DNA of 64,000 nt, taken from Lawsonibacter faecis (GTDB lineage: Bacteria; Bacillota; Clostridia; Oscillospirales; Oscillospiraceae). The position numbers were made by a program, and so were the translations under genes. Positions within the stretch are counted from its first letter, which is position 1, and each line of letters starts with the position of its first letter. The stretch lies in the NCBI RefSeq assembly GCF_014287675.1, contig NZ_JACOPQ010000002.1, positions 310,001 to 374,000 of the forward strand. The letters are read 5' to 3'. This document shows, one piece after another, positions 30,530 to 38,284 of this stretch. The notes beneath the pieces were generated by a model, which saw only the letters and a program-made list of their open reading frames with translations, made no database searches and was not told the origin of the DNA.

Positions 30530-32305
30530 CTATTTCACATTGCCGGTATATCTCACCTGGAAATCCGCCGCCAGGATGGTGGCGGTGGCCGAGATGGAGC
30601 GGGAGGAGAAAATCAGCTTGTAGAACGTGAATTTCTTGACCTTCAGCCGCACCCGCGCCACCTGGGGATTCCGGTTGGTGCCGAAGCTCCAGTGGGCGAA
30701 GCTGGTGTTGAGGAAGGAGGACAGGCCCGAGGCCACCTCCTTCCGGATGTAGCTGGACTTCACGTTGGACTGGGCCGTCACCGTCACCCGGGCCTGGCTC
30801 TCCGGCTTGATGGACACCCACAGCACCGAGCCGTACTTGCGCCTCCAGTCCGTGGAGAAGTCCATGCTCCCGCTCTCCCAGTAGGCGTCGATGGGCTCCA
30901 GGGCATCGTTACGGTACTGCCGGGACAGGTGCATCACCCGCCCGTCCGGCGTCCCGAAATACAGTTTTCCGCCCACCTTCACCATGGCGGCCGCCGGGAA
31001 GTGGTCGTAGTAGTACCAGGTGTTGTTGGCGTAGTTGTGGATTAAGGCCCGCTCCCCGCAGACCACATAGTACTCCCGCTCCTCCTCGTCATCGAAGACG
31101 GCGGTCCGCTCCAGGTCGAATCCGGCCAGGGTCGCCTCCACCCGGTCGCTCAGCCGCTTGGCGTTGCGCTCGTCCCGGCTGGCTCCCACCGTCAGCGACC
31201 ACTGGTACACCCCCCGCCCGAAGAGGGTCCGGGGGTCGTTGTCCACCAGCCGCGCCTGCCCCGGCGCGGCGCAGCCAATCTCCCGGTTGAGCGGATTGGC
31301 GTAGAACGCCGGGGCCGCGCTGCCGTCCGCCAGGGTGATGGAGGCGTACTGGCAGGAGTGGGCGCTGTCGGTCTTGAACACCAGCAGCCGGTCGTAGTGG
31401 CGGATCATCGCGGTGATGGGCGTGTTGGCGCTGTCCACCGCCATGACGTTCAGGTCCGGGAAGTACTCCGCGCAGGGCTGCCCCAGCTCGTCCAGCCCGG
31501 AGTAAACGGCCTCGTTGGTGCCGTCGCCGTAGAGGAATACCCGGCTGTCCGAAGCGCCGTTGTACATCTCGGCAAAGCGCATCCCCGCCACCTTTCCCCG
31601 GTCGCCGCTGCCCTTCCTCCAGGTGATGGTGACGGTGTTGACCCCCTTGGCCGGGGCGCTTGCAAAGGTGAGGCTTCCGGCCTTCAGGTCGGCGGTCCAG
31701 GAAATATCGGTCCCCTCCACGGCCAGCACCTCGTCAATCTCCCCCTCCACCAGGTGGAACACCTTGTCCTCCCCGTCCGGGGAGAACTGCTGCCGCCGCT
31801 TCCCGCTGAGCTTGTTCACGCTCTCCAGCAGCGTGCCGCCGCCGGAGGGGGCCGTGGCGGTGGCCACGATGGGCACATACCCCTCCACCGGCTCCGCCTG
31901 CCCTTCGCCGTCCCAGCAGTAGTACTCGCTCCCGGTCAGAAGATACACCTTCCTGGAAAACCCGAAAAAGGAGGTCTCCGCGTCCTCCACGGCCCCCAAG
32001 TCCGTCTTGGACCAATCGGCGGGGCGGACGTCCCAGAGCCGCCCGCCGCAGGCCGCCAGCAGGTGGAACGCGCCCGCCACGTACCCGGACCACACCCCGC
32101 GCACCGGATGCCCGTCCGCCAGCGTGACCATGGGCGCATAGCCGGGCCGCACCTGTAAATGATTTTCCCTTGTCACACGGAAGTTGCGCATCTCGGCCGC
32201 CTCGCCCATTTTCAGCCCCGTGTCCCCGTCCGGGCTCTCGTTGAGCCCCAGCCATTTCTGGACCGCGAACACCTTTGTATCATTTGTGGAATAAATCTGT
32301 GCCAA
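30530..32305 (-). CDS. podovirus-like tail tube/stabilisation protein
   Basis: 591 residues, TTG start behind AGGTGAG, 11 nt after the connector gene. It is a beta-rich sequence with the pattern of podoviral tail tubular B or DNA-stabilisation proteins: N-terminal KWLGLNESPDGDTGLKMGEAAEMRNFRVT, a VRPGY segment, and propeller-like repeats (AGAFHLLAACGGRLWDV, YDRLLVFKTDSAHSCQYAS, YYVVCGERALIHNYANNTWYYYDHFPA). The position between connector and fibre agrees. The similarity is judged by eye, so the exact family is uncertain. Confidence 0.6.
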   Translation of the reverse strand: MAQIYSTNDTKVFAVQKWLGLNESPDGDTGLKMGEAAEMRNFRVTRENHLQVRPGYAPMVTLADGHPVRGVWSGYVAGAFHLLAACGGRLWDVRPADWSKTDLGAVEDAETSFFGFSRKVYLLTGSEYYCWDGEGQAEPVEGYVPIVATATAPSGGGTLLESVNKLSGKRRQQFSPDGEDKVFHLVEGEIDEVLAVEGTDISWTADLKAGSLTFASAPAKGVNTVTITWRKGSGDRGKVAGMRFAEMYNGASDSRVFLYGDGTNEAVYSGLDELGQPCAEYFPDLNVMAVDSANTPITAMIRHYDRLLVFKTDSAHSCQYASITLADGSAAPAFYANPLNREIGCAAPGQARLVDNDPRTLFGRGVYQWSLTVGASRDERNAKRLSDRVEATLAGFDLERTAVFDDEEEREYYVVCGERALIHNYANNTWYYYDHFPAAAMVKVGGKLYFGTPDGRVMHLSRQYRNDALEPIDAYWESGSMDFSTDWRRKYGSVLWVSIKPESQARVTVTAQSNVKSSYIRKEVASGLSSFLNTSFAHWSFGTNRNPQVARVRLKVKKFTFYKLIFSSRSISATATILAADFQVRYTGNVK

Positions 32306-32316
32306 ATTGTCTCACC

Positions 32317-32751
32317 TCACCATCTCGCAAACTGGCCCAGCTCAATCCCGCCGTACAGGTCCGTGATATCCTCGCTCCCGGCGGGCAGGCCCCGCCCGGC
32401 GGCGGCCAGCAGCTCCTCGTACCGCTGGCTGAAATAGCCCGCCACGTCCGGGTTCTCGTCCAGCAGCAGATGGGCCGCAAGTCCGTAAGGCAGTACGCCT
32501 TGACAGATTCCGTCGTCCAGGCCGATGGGTGACTCGAACTCCTCAATCCGGGGGCAGACCGGGCGCTTCCCCGGCTCCGCCTTATACGTATCGGAGGCGG
32601 GAAAGCACTCCACCCGCAGGATGTTGAGAATGGGGATGGCCCGGTTTTTGTACTCCTTGGTGTCCGAGGCGTCCGCCTTTCCCGTGGACTCGTTCACCTC
32701 GTCCATCAGGTGCATCGCCGTCTCGAATACCTCCTGCGCCGTTGTCGACAT
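32317..32751 (-). CDS. phage head-tail connector-like protein
   Basis: 144 residues, ATG 32751 behind GGAGATG. It is mostly helical (EVFETAMHLMDEVNESTG, GLAAHLLLDENPDVAGYFSQRYEELLAA), as in small gp6/gp15-like connector or adaptor proteins that follow the capsid gene. The size and order capsid, connector, tail protein are typical. No specific family can be confirmed by eye. Confidence 0.55.
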   Translation of the reverse strand: MSTTAQEVFETAMHLMDEVNESTGKADASDTKEYKNRAIPILNILRVECFPASDTYKAEPGKRPVCPRIEEFESPIGLDDGICQGVLPYGLAAHLLLDENPDVAGYFSQRYEELLAAAGRGLPAGSEDITDLYGGIELGQFARW

Positions 32752-32820
32752 GTGTTCATCTCCAATCAAGTCTTGCATTTTGCAGTTATCGCGGTCTTAC
32801 CGGGATGACCTTTTACGGCT

Positions 32821-32848
32821 GGGGGGTAAGGAGTACTCCTTACCCCCC
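32821..32848. terminator. perfect hairpin between capsid and connector genes
   Basis: GGGGGGTAAGGAGT / ACTCCTTACCCCCC, a 14-bp perfect inverted repeat. It has no T-run, so it could be an attenuator or an RNA-processing site that lowers expression below the capsid gene. Confidence 0.4.
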
Positions 32849-32957
32849 ATGTCGTTTAAGTGAAGGCTCCGCGAAAAATGCCGTTGGGCTTGCGTGGAAC
32901 CCCAACCTGTCTTTTCGGCTCCATGAGGTCTTATCCCCCTATGCGCCTGCGCCCGGC
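32843..32957. repeat. dispersed repeat downstream of the capsid gene
   Basis: The first 20 bases match the start of the repeat at 7873. The part from GCGAAAAATGCCGTTGGGCT (32871) to the capsid stop matches 34611-34706 on the other side of the capsid gene at roughly 85 percent by eye. The capsid gene is thus flanked by direct repeats. Confidence 0.65.
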
Positions 32958-32962
32958 GCTTC

Positions 32963-34018
32963 TCAAACCGTCTTGTCCGTCACCGCGGAGGCGTAGCCGG
33001 ACTCGGTGCAGGCGTAAGCCCGCACCCTGTCGCCCGCGTGTACGTCCACGGCGGCGGAATAGACCTTCGCGCTGTCGCTGTAGCGGGGGTCGGAGCCGTC
33101 CAGCGTGTACCTGACGACCGCGCCGCCGGTGGCGCTTGCGATGGCGGCCTTGTTGTTCGCCACGGTGACGGTGGGCGCGGCGGTCACGGCGGAGGCGGCG
33201 GCGGCCACATAGATGCCGTCCGCCTTGGCGCCGATGACGAACGCGTCGTGGTAGATGCGCCCCTCCAGCAGATTGCCGCTCAGGCCGGGAGGGTCCTTGT
33301 GGATTTTGGCGTCCTGGAGCTTCACCGGGTCCACGGTGGAGCCCTTCCACTTCACCATGAAGTAGACGTCCGCGGGGAAATAGCTGTCGGGCACCCGCTT
33401 GACGGTCATGCCGTCCACCTCGCCCACCACGCCCTTGCTGAGGGCCTTCTCCCCCAGCCTGTCCACGCCGATGAACTGGTCGGACAGGGCCAGGAGCTTA
33501 TAGTAGGTGTTGGGGAGGAAGAGGGTGCGGCCCGCGGCGGGCACCAGGCGGTTGTCCATCTCGGCGCCCGCGTCGAAGATGAGCTCCACAATGTTGGCCT
33601 TGGTGGGCGCGCCGCTCAGGCCCTTCACGATGCCCGCGCCCCTGGCCCACTTGTCGAAGCGGTATTTGTCGATGTAGGGGACCACCACCTGCTCGGTCTC
33701 CCGCTTCATAGCCCGGGCCGCGCCCTTGATGTTCATCTGGTCGGCCTGGTTGCCCTTGTCGATGGTCATGGCGAAGGACTTGTCGTCCCCCATCACCAGC
33801 TCCTGGACGGTGTCGCCCAGCTCCACGGGCTCGCCGTAGCGGTTGGCGCCGGTGCGGCTGTAGTTGTTGAGGGGCACCGTGTCCACGGTGAACACCCGCA
33901 CGGTCTTGGCCCCGGAGAAGGAGTAGTCCTTCCCCGTGGCGCTGTCGGTCAGGGATTCCTTGAAAAAGCTCTCCGCCACCTTGGGCGAAAAGGCGGTTGC
34001 ATAATTGATTGCAGACAT
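32963..34018 (-). CDS. phage major capsid-like protein with C-terminal chitobiase-like domain
   Basis: 351 residues, ATG 34018 behind GGAGG. Residues 1-270 resemble coat proteins of Firmicute phages: AINYATAFSPKVAESFFKESLT, a VFTVDTVPLNNYSRTGANRYG segment, FAMTIDKGNQAD, and a late Asn-Thr-Tyr-Tyr/FIGVDRLGEK part. Residues about 280-351 (PTVTVANNKAAIASATGGAVVRYTLDGSDPRYS) are an Ig/chitobiase-type domain, often surface-exposed on capsids. It is the first gene of the structural module. No portal, scaffold, protease or terminase gene precedes it. Confidence 0.7.
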   Translation of the reverse strand: MSAINYATAFSPKVAESFFKESLTDSATGKDYSFSGAKTVRVFTVDTVPLNNYSRTGANRYGEPVELGDTVQELVMGDDKSFAMTIDKGNQADQMNIKGAARAMKRETEQVVVPYIDKYRFDKWARGAGIVKGLSGAPTKANIVELIFDAGAEMDNRLVPAAGRTLFLPNTYYKLLALSDQFIGVDRLGEKALSKGVVGEVDGMTVKRVPDSYFPADVYFMVKWKGSTVDPVKLQDAKIHKDPPGLSGNLLEGRIYHDAFVIGAKADGIYVAAAASAVTAAPTVTVANNKAAIASATGGAVVRYTLDGSDPRYSDSAKVYSAAVDVHAGDRVRAYACTESGYASAVTDKTV

Positions 34019-34029
34019 TCCATTTACCT

Positions 34030-34847
34030 CCATTTATCAGTTGTGTTGTTGTCTGTGCGCGCCCTGCGGCCTTTCGCTCCGCTCCCCGCTTAGTCCCCTG
34101 CTCACAGGCGCTCGGCGCTTCCTTGTCACGCTCGCGTTGGGCGCATCATACGGTGCGGCTTCCCGCCGACTCCGGCGAAAGCCGGTCAACGCCTGGCGGG
34201 GTACGGCCTTTTCCGGCTTCCCCCGTCGCTCTGGTCCATCCGCACCTATGCGCCTGCGCTCGCGCTTCCTTGTCACGCCTCGCACCCTCCGCGACGGGTC
34301 CTAAGCCGTACGACTGCGCAAAAATCCTCCGGGCGGCTTGCGTGGGACGCCCCCCTGCGGCCTTTCGCTCCGCTCCCCGCTTAGTCCCCTGCTCACGGGC
34401 GCTCGGCGCTTCTCCTTGTCACGCTCGCGTTGGGCGCATGGCCGGGTCGCCTTCCCGCCGACTCCGGGCAAACCCGGACAACGCCTCGCGGGGTCCGGCC
34501 TTTTCCGGCTTTCCCCGTCGCTCTGGTCCAGGCTCCCCTATGCGCCTGCGCTCGCGCTTCCTTGTCACGCTCGCGTTGGGCGCATGGCCGGGTCGATAAG
34601 CCGCCATTGCGCGAAAAATGCCGTTGGGCTTGCGTGAGACGCCCAACCTGTTTTTTCGGCTTCATGCCGTCTTATCTCCCCTATGCGCCTACGCTCGCGC
34701 TTCCTTGTCACGCCTCGCACCCTCCGCGACGGGTCCTAAGCCGTACGACTGCGCAAAAACCCTCCGGGCGGCTTGCGTGGGCCGCCGCCCTGCGGCTTTT
34801 CGCTCCGCTCCCGGCTTAGACCTCTGCTCCCGGGCGCTCGGCGCTTC
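34030..34847. repeat. non-coding tandem repeat array
   Basis: About 820 bases without a supportable gene. A unit of about 290 bp beginning CCCTGCGGCCTTTCGCTCCG starts at 34062 and again at 34353, with a third partial copy at about 34788. Shared internal blocks include CGCCTCGCACCCTCCGCGAC (about 34276 and 34710), CCTTGTCACGCTCGCGTTGG, and the capsid-flank repeat at 34611-34706. The array runs right up to the stop codon of the dehydrogenase gene. Open frames in it are compositional artefacts. Confidence 0.75.
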
Positions 34848-35996
34848 TCAGTTGTCCGGGGTGTCGAACACGTCCGGGGCGAAGAGCTCCCGGGCCACCT
34901 CGCGCTGCGTCTTGCCCGTCTTTTTGGCCTCCTCAAAGACCAGCCGGGTGTTCTTGCGGATGACGCGCTCGGTGTCGTCCACAATGTCCTGGGGTATGGG
35001 GCCCACAATGCCGAAGACCAGAGCCTCGTAAATTCGGATGCCGCCCAGGTTGGACACGAAGTCCACGCAGATATCCACGCCCTTTTCAGCCAGAATCTCG
35101 TCCGCCTCGGCCGTGGTGGGGATGTTGGCGGCCTCCACAATCATGCCGGCCTTTACTCTGGGGGCGGTGTCCTTGTTGATGACGTCCTCCAGGGCGGCGG
35201 GGACCAGAATATCGCAGTCCACGTCCAGCCACTCGCTGTTGGGTCGGACGTCGTAATTGGCCTCAAAAACGGTCTCGTCCAGCTCGCCCTTGGGCTTGCG
35301 GGTCTTTACCAGCTTCTGCACGTCCAGGCCGTCCTGACAGGTGACGAGGAGATTCGCGTCGGCGATGCCCACCACCTTATAGCCCATCTTGTCCAGGCAC
35401 CAGGCCATGCTGGCGCCCACGCAGCCAAAGCCCTGAAGCACCACCCTGGCCCCGGCCGGGCCCTTCTTGAACTTCCACGCCTCGTCCAGCGCGAAGGCGC
35501 AGCCGTAGCCGGTGATCATGTCGTACATGAGAAAGCCGTCGTACCGCATGGCGCAGGCGTCGTCGTGATTTTTGATGTACTGCCGGAACTTGGGGTCGGC
35601 CCGCATGGCCTTGGTCTGAGGCAGGCCGATGCCCAGATCGTCCAGAATGGCGAGCACATCGGCATAGTCCACGCCCAGATCGCCGCCGATGGAGACGCCG
35701 GCGTTGATGTAGGGGGCCATGGCGGTGAGGTAGCGCCGGAGCACGTCCTTGGCGTCGGGGGCCTTATAGTCGTAGGCGATGCCGCCCTTGCAGCCGCCGG
35801 TGGTCCGGCTCTCGCAGGCCTTGTACTTATAGCCCATGGTGGTGGCCAGCCGGATGACCTCCTCCCTGGTGACGGTGGGATGCATCCGGGTGCCGCCGCC
35901 GCAGTAGTGGTTGACAAAATTGTAGGCGCACAGCCAGCCCTTGGCCTCGCTCTCGGTATCGTTCCATTCCACAACGATGTACGGCTTCTTGTTCAT
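34848..35996 (-). CDS. Glu/Leu/Phe/Val dehydrogenase family protein (glutamate dehydrogenase-like)
   Basis: 382 residues, start MNKKPYIVVEW behind GAGGAG. The N-terminal catalytic domain has GGGTRMHPTVTREEV and TTGGCKGG (catalytic Lys region), then GGDLGVDYADV. The Rossmann domain has GFGCVGASMAWCLDKMGYKVVGIADA. It oxidatively deaminates an amino acid with NAD(P). At 382 residues it is shorter than typical glutamate dehydrogenases, so leucine or another amino acid is possible. Transcribed divergently from a GntR/FCD regulator, with a palindrome over its -10 box. Confidence 0.8.
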   Translation of the reverse strand: MNKKPYIVVEWNDTESEAKGWLCAYNFVNHYCGGGTRMHPTVTREEVIRLATTMGYKYKACESRTTGGCKGGIAYDYKAPDAKDVLRRYLTAMAPYINAGVSIGGDLGVDYADVLAILDDLGIGLPQTKAMRADPKFRQYIKNHDDACAMRYDGFLMYDMITGYGCAFALDEAWKFKKGPAGARVVLQGFGCVGASMAWCLDKMGYKVVGIADANLLVTCQDGLDVQKLVKTRKPKGELDETVFEANYDVRPNSEWLDVDCDILVPAALEDVINKDTAPRVKAGMIVEAANIPTTAEADEILAEKGVDICVDFVSNLGGIRIYEALVFGIVGPIPQDIVDDTERVIRKNTRLVFEEAKKTGKTQREVARELFAPDVFDTPDN

Positions 35997-36032
35997 TGTG
36001 TACGCTCCTCTCAAAACAATAGTTGTCTTGCT

Positions 36033-36070
36033 TATGTATACATAATACACTGTAAAAAGATGAGCGTCAA
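36033..36070 (-). promoter_or_regulatory. dehydrogenase promoter with overlapping palindromic operator
   Basis: On the minus strand TTGACG (36065-36070), a 17-nt spacer and TATTAT (36042-36047). The perfect 12-bp palindrome TATGTATACATA (36033-36044) overlaps the -10 box. A GntR/FCD regulator encoded divergently is the obvious candidate to bind it. Confidence 0.65.
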
Positions 36071-36189
36071 TTATCAATAAAGTCATTATTTAAAATAAAA
36101 AATTGGATATAATACACAAAAATATTGTGAATAATCAAACAATCGGAATAGTGCTCGGCTTATATGTATTATTTATACTTATAACGCGA

Positions 36190-36217
36190 TTGACATTTTT
36201 GGGACAAAGTGTATAAT
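36190..36217 (+). promoter_or_regulatory. consensus sigma-A promoter of the GntR/FCD gene
   Basis: TTGACA (36190-36195), 16-nt spacer, TATAAT (36212-36217), about 57 nt before the start codon. Both hexamers are perfect consensus. Confidence 0.85.
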
Positions 36218-36273
36218 AAAATACAACAGAGTCGGAAGGCGGAAACCCCGCCGGTTCGGAAAGGATGCGTACC

Positions 36274-36909
36274 ATGACCACTTCACTGCGGGAGCGCGTG
36301 CGGCAGCGCATTTTGGATCAGGTGAAATATGGGGAGCTGCGGCCCGGCGACAAGATCAGCGAGGCCCAGCTCTGCGAGACGATGGGGATCAGCCGCACCC
36401 CGGCCCGGGAGGCGCTGCTCCAGCTCGCGTCGGAGGGCCTGCTGGAAAACGTGCCCCGAAAGGGCTTTGTCGTGTGCGAACGCTCCATTAAGGAGAAGAT
36501 GGATGTATACGACGTGCTGGCCGCCCTGGACGCCCTCGCCGCCAAGCTGGCCCTGAAATACATGGGGGAGAAGGAGCTGAACGGCATGCGCGAGTGCATC
36601 GACCTCATCGACATCAGCATCAAGTACCGCAACTACCCCGAATACTGCCGCCTGCAGCAGCGCTTCCACGACGTATACCGGGAGCGCTGCGGAAACGACA
36701 TGCTCCGCAAGCTGCTGGAGGAGCTCCAGGTGGGCTTTGCCCCTCACACCTATATCAGCGACGACGCGGACCAGCTCTTTGAGGTCTACAGGGATATGAA
36801 CGAGGAGCACCGCCACATTGTGGACCTCTTTGAGGAGAAGAAGGGCGACGAGCTCTACCATTTCTTGATGGACGTCCACTGGCAGACCAAATACGACGAG
36901 ATGATTTGA
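36274..36909 (+). CDS. GntR-family (FadR/FCD) transcriptional regulator
   Basis: 211 residues. ATG 36274 is chosen because GGAAAGGA stands eight bases upstream; the ATG at 36265 overlaps it. A winged helix-turn-helix covers about 5-70 (ISEAQLCETMGISRTPAREALLQLASEGLLENVPRKGFVV). An FCD ligand-binding helical domain covers about 80-205, with the His/Asp metal-type positions HDVYRERCGN and EEHRHIVDLFEEK. FCD regulators sense small carboxylates or amino acids. It is divergent from the dehydrogenase, which it probably controls. Confidence 0.85.
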   Translation: MTTSLRERVRQRILDQVKYGELRPGDKISEAQLCETMGISRTPAREALLQLASEGLLENVPRKGFVVCERSIKEKMDVYDVLAALDALAAKLALKYMGEKELNGMRECIDLIDISIKYRNYPEYCRLQQRFHDVYRERCGNDMLRKLLEELQVGFAPHTYISDDADQLFEVYRDMNEEHRHIVDLFEEKKGDELYHFLMDVHWQTKYDEMI

Positions 36910-36958
36910 GAAGACGCCCAGCCTGGGGGCGGGCGCGCCCAATTGAGTACGGAGCGGG

Positions 36959-36988
36959 AAAAATAGCGGCTGCGGCCGCTATTTTTTT
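36959..36988 (+). terminator. terminator of the GntR/FCD gene
   Basis: Hairpin AAAAATAGCGGC / GCCGCTATTTTT with a long T-tract, about 50 nt after the stop. Confidence 0.85.
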
Positions 36989-37005
36989 GTTTTTTCAGGA
37001 AACAC

Positions 37006-37034
37006 TTGACAAAAGGGGGAAGGAGAGATATGAT
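37006..37034 (+). promoter_or_regulatory. sigma-A promoter of the flavoprotein-rubredoxin gene
   Basis: TTGACA (37006-37011), 17-nt purine-rich spacer, TATGAT (37029-37034), about 53 nt before the start codon. Confidence 0.75.
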
Positions 37035-37086
37035 ATCAAAACAAACAGGAACTATTACTGATAAAGAAAATAAAGGAGGCATTCTT

Positions 37087-37722
37087 ATGATCGATCTCAA
37101 GGCGTTCTTCCATATGAGCTATGGCCTGTACCTGGTCTCCAGCAGGGATGGGGACGCGGTGGCGGGCTGCACCGTCAACACCCTCTCCCAGGTGACCGCC
37201 GAGCCCGTCCGCATGACGGTGGCCGTCAACAAGGACAACGTTACCGCACAGGTAATCCAGCGCTCCGGCCTCTTTACCGGCGTGGCCCTGGCCCAGTCCG
37301 CCGGCATGGAGCTCATCGGGGCCTTTGGCTTCCACTCCAGCAGGGACTATGACAAGTTCGGCGCGTTCCGCACCGCCGAGGACGAGAACGGCGTGCCCTA
37401 TGTGGCGGAGCAGACCGTGGCCCGCTTCAGCTGTAAGGTGATCGATGAGGTGGACCTGGGCACCCACATCCTCTTTGTGGGCGAGGTCCTCTCGGCCGAG
37501 CGGCTGAGCGACGAGGAGCCCATGACCTACGCCTATTACCACAAGGTGAAAAACGGCGTCACGCCCCCCAAGGCTTCCACCTATCAGCCCGAGGCCGGGG
37601 TGAAGAAGGGCTTCCGCTGCACGGTCTGCGGCTATATTCTGGAGGCCGACACCCTCCCGGCCGACTTCATCTGCCCCATCTGCAGGCAGGGGGCGGACAA
37701 ATTTGTGCCCCTGGGCGGTTAA
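37087..37722 (+). CDS. hrb: flavin reductase-rubredoxin fusion (high-molecular-weight rubredoxin)
   Basis: 211 residues, ATG behind AAAGGAGG. Residues 5-155 form a flavin-reductase-like FMN split barrel (AFFHMSYGLYLVSSRDGDAVAGCTVNTLSQV). Residues 172-208 form a rubredoxin, with CTVCGY and CPICRQGADKF supplying four iron-binding cysteines. Hrb-type proteins pass electrons from NAD(P)H to flavodiiron proteins for oxygen or NO reduction in clostridia. It is a single-gene transcript with its own promoter and terminator. No flavodiiron gene is nearby. Confidence 0.85.
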   Translation: MIDLKAFFHMSYGLYLVSSRDGDAVAGCTVNTLSQVTAEPVRMTVAVNKDNVTAQVIQRSGLFTGVALAQSAGMELIGAFGFHSSRDYDKFGAFRTAEDENGVPYVAEQTVARFSCKVIDEVDLGTHILFVGEVLSAERLSDEEPMTYAYYHKVKNGVTPPKASTYQPEAGVKKGFRCTVCGYILEADTLPADFICPICRQGADKFVPLGG

Positions 37723-37737
37723 AGCATGGAATATTCC

Positions 37738-37785
37738 AAAAAAGCGGCCCGTGACCTCAGGCCTGAGGTCACGGGCCGCTTTTTT
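37738..37785. terminator. bidirectional terminator
   Basis: A perfect 24-bp inverted repeat AAAAAAGCGGCCCGTG.. / ..CACGGGCCGCTTTTTT. It serves the rubredoxin gene on the plus strand and the glycan operon, whose last gene converges, on the minus strand. Confidence 0.9.
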
Positions 37786-37836
37786 GCGGATATCAGTGAA
37801 GAGCGGGCGCGATGCGGCGAATACTGCGCAGGCGGC

Positions 37837-38268
37837 TCAATCCTTTGTGATTTTTTCGGAAAAAGCCGTGATAATCATGGCGGCGATTGCGACCAGGTAG
37901 AGCGCCATGCCCACGATGGAGAGGTTGAGGGCGGAGGCCTCCGCCTGGGGGTAGTTGACGGGGATGAAGTACACGTCGGCCACCAAGGTCACCCGGCCCA
38001 TGGCAAAGAGGGCGAAGGCGGCGATAAGGAGCAGGGCGGCAGCCACCACGAAGAAGTCGGTCGCCAGGGGGCTGAGCTTCTTCGCCGCGCACACCAGCAC
38101 CAGCGCCAGGAGAATCGCCGCGACGGTGCAGACGATGGGCAGGGGGCTCATCGCCGTGCCGGACAGGAAGCCGGTCATGGAGGTGATGAGGTAGAATACC
38201 AGTCCCGCCAGGGCGGACACAGCCGCCACGCAGACGGACCAGCCGGATTTTGTCAGTTTAACAGTCAT
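37837..38268 (-). CDS. four-helix membrane protein
   Basis: 143 residues with four predicted transmembrane helices, at about 12-32, 44-62, 70-92 and 117-137. It has short loops and a basic N-terminus (MTVKLTKSGW). It has no signature of a known family. It starts 16 nt after the GH3 gene behind GGGAGG and closes the operon. A role beside the membrane-anchored glycosidase is possible but unproven. Confidence 0.7.
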   Translation of the reverse strand: MTVKLTKSGWSVCVAAVSALAGLVFYLITSMTGFLSGTAMSPLPIVCTVAAILLALVLVCAAKKLSPLATDFFVVAAALLLIAAFALFAMGRVTLVADVYFIPVNYPQAEASALNLSIVGMALYLVAIAAMIITAFSEKITKD

Positions 38269-38284
38269 TTTTCAGCCCTCCCTC

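Larger units (their letters stand above)
12930..34018. mobile_element. phage-derived particle and toxin-cassette region
   Basis: The region contains an XRE/XRE switch with an ImmA-type peptidase, small phage-like genes, a toxin-cassette array and a podovirus-like structural module from internal proteins to capsid, almost all on the minus strand. I find no terminase, portal, protease, integrase or replication gene. No att repeats were found at its edges, so both limits are inferred from gene content. It may be a degraded prophage or a domesticated particle. Confidence 0.65.

Noticed and set aside
34030..34840. Several open frames of 80-196 codons in the tandem repeats
   Set aside because: They repeat with the DNA unit, occur on both strands and have no ribosome binding sites.
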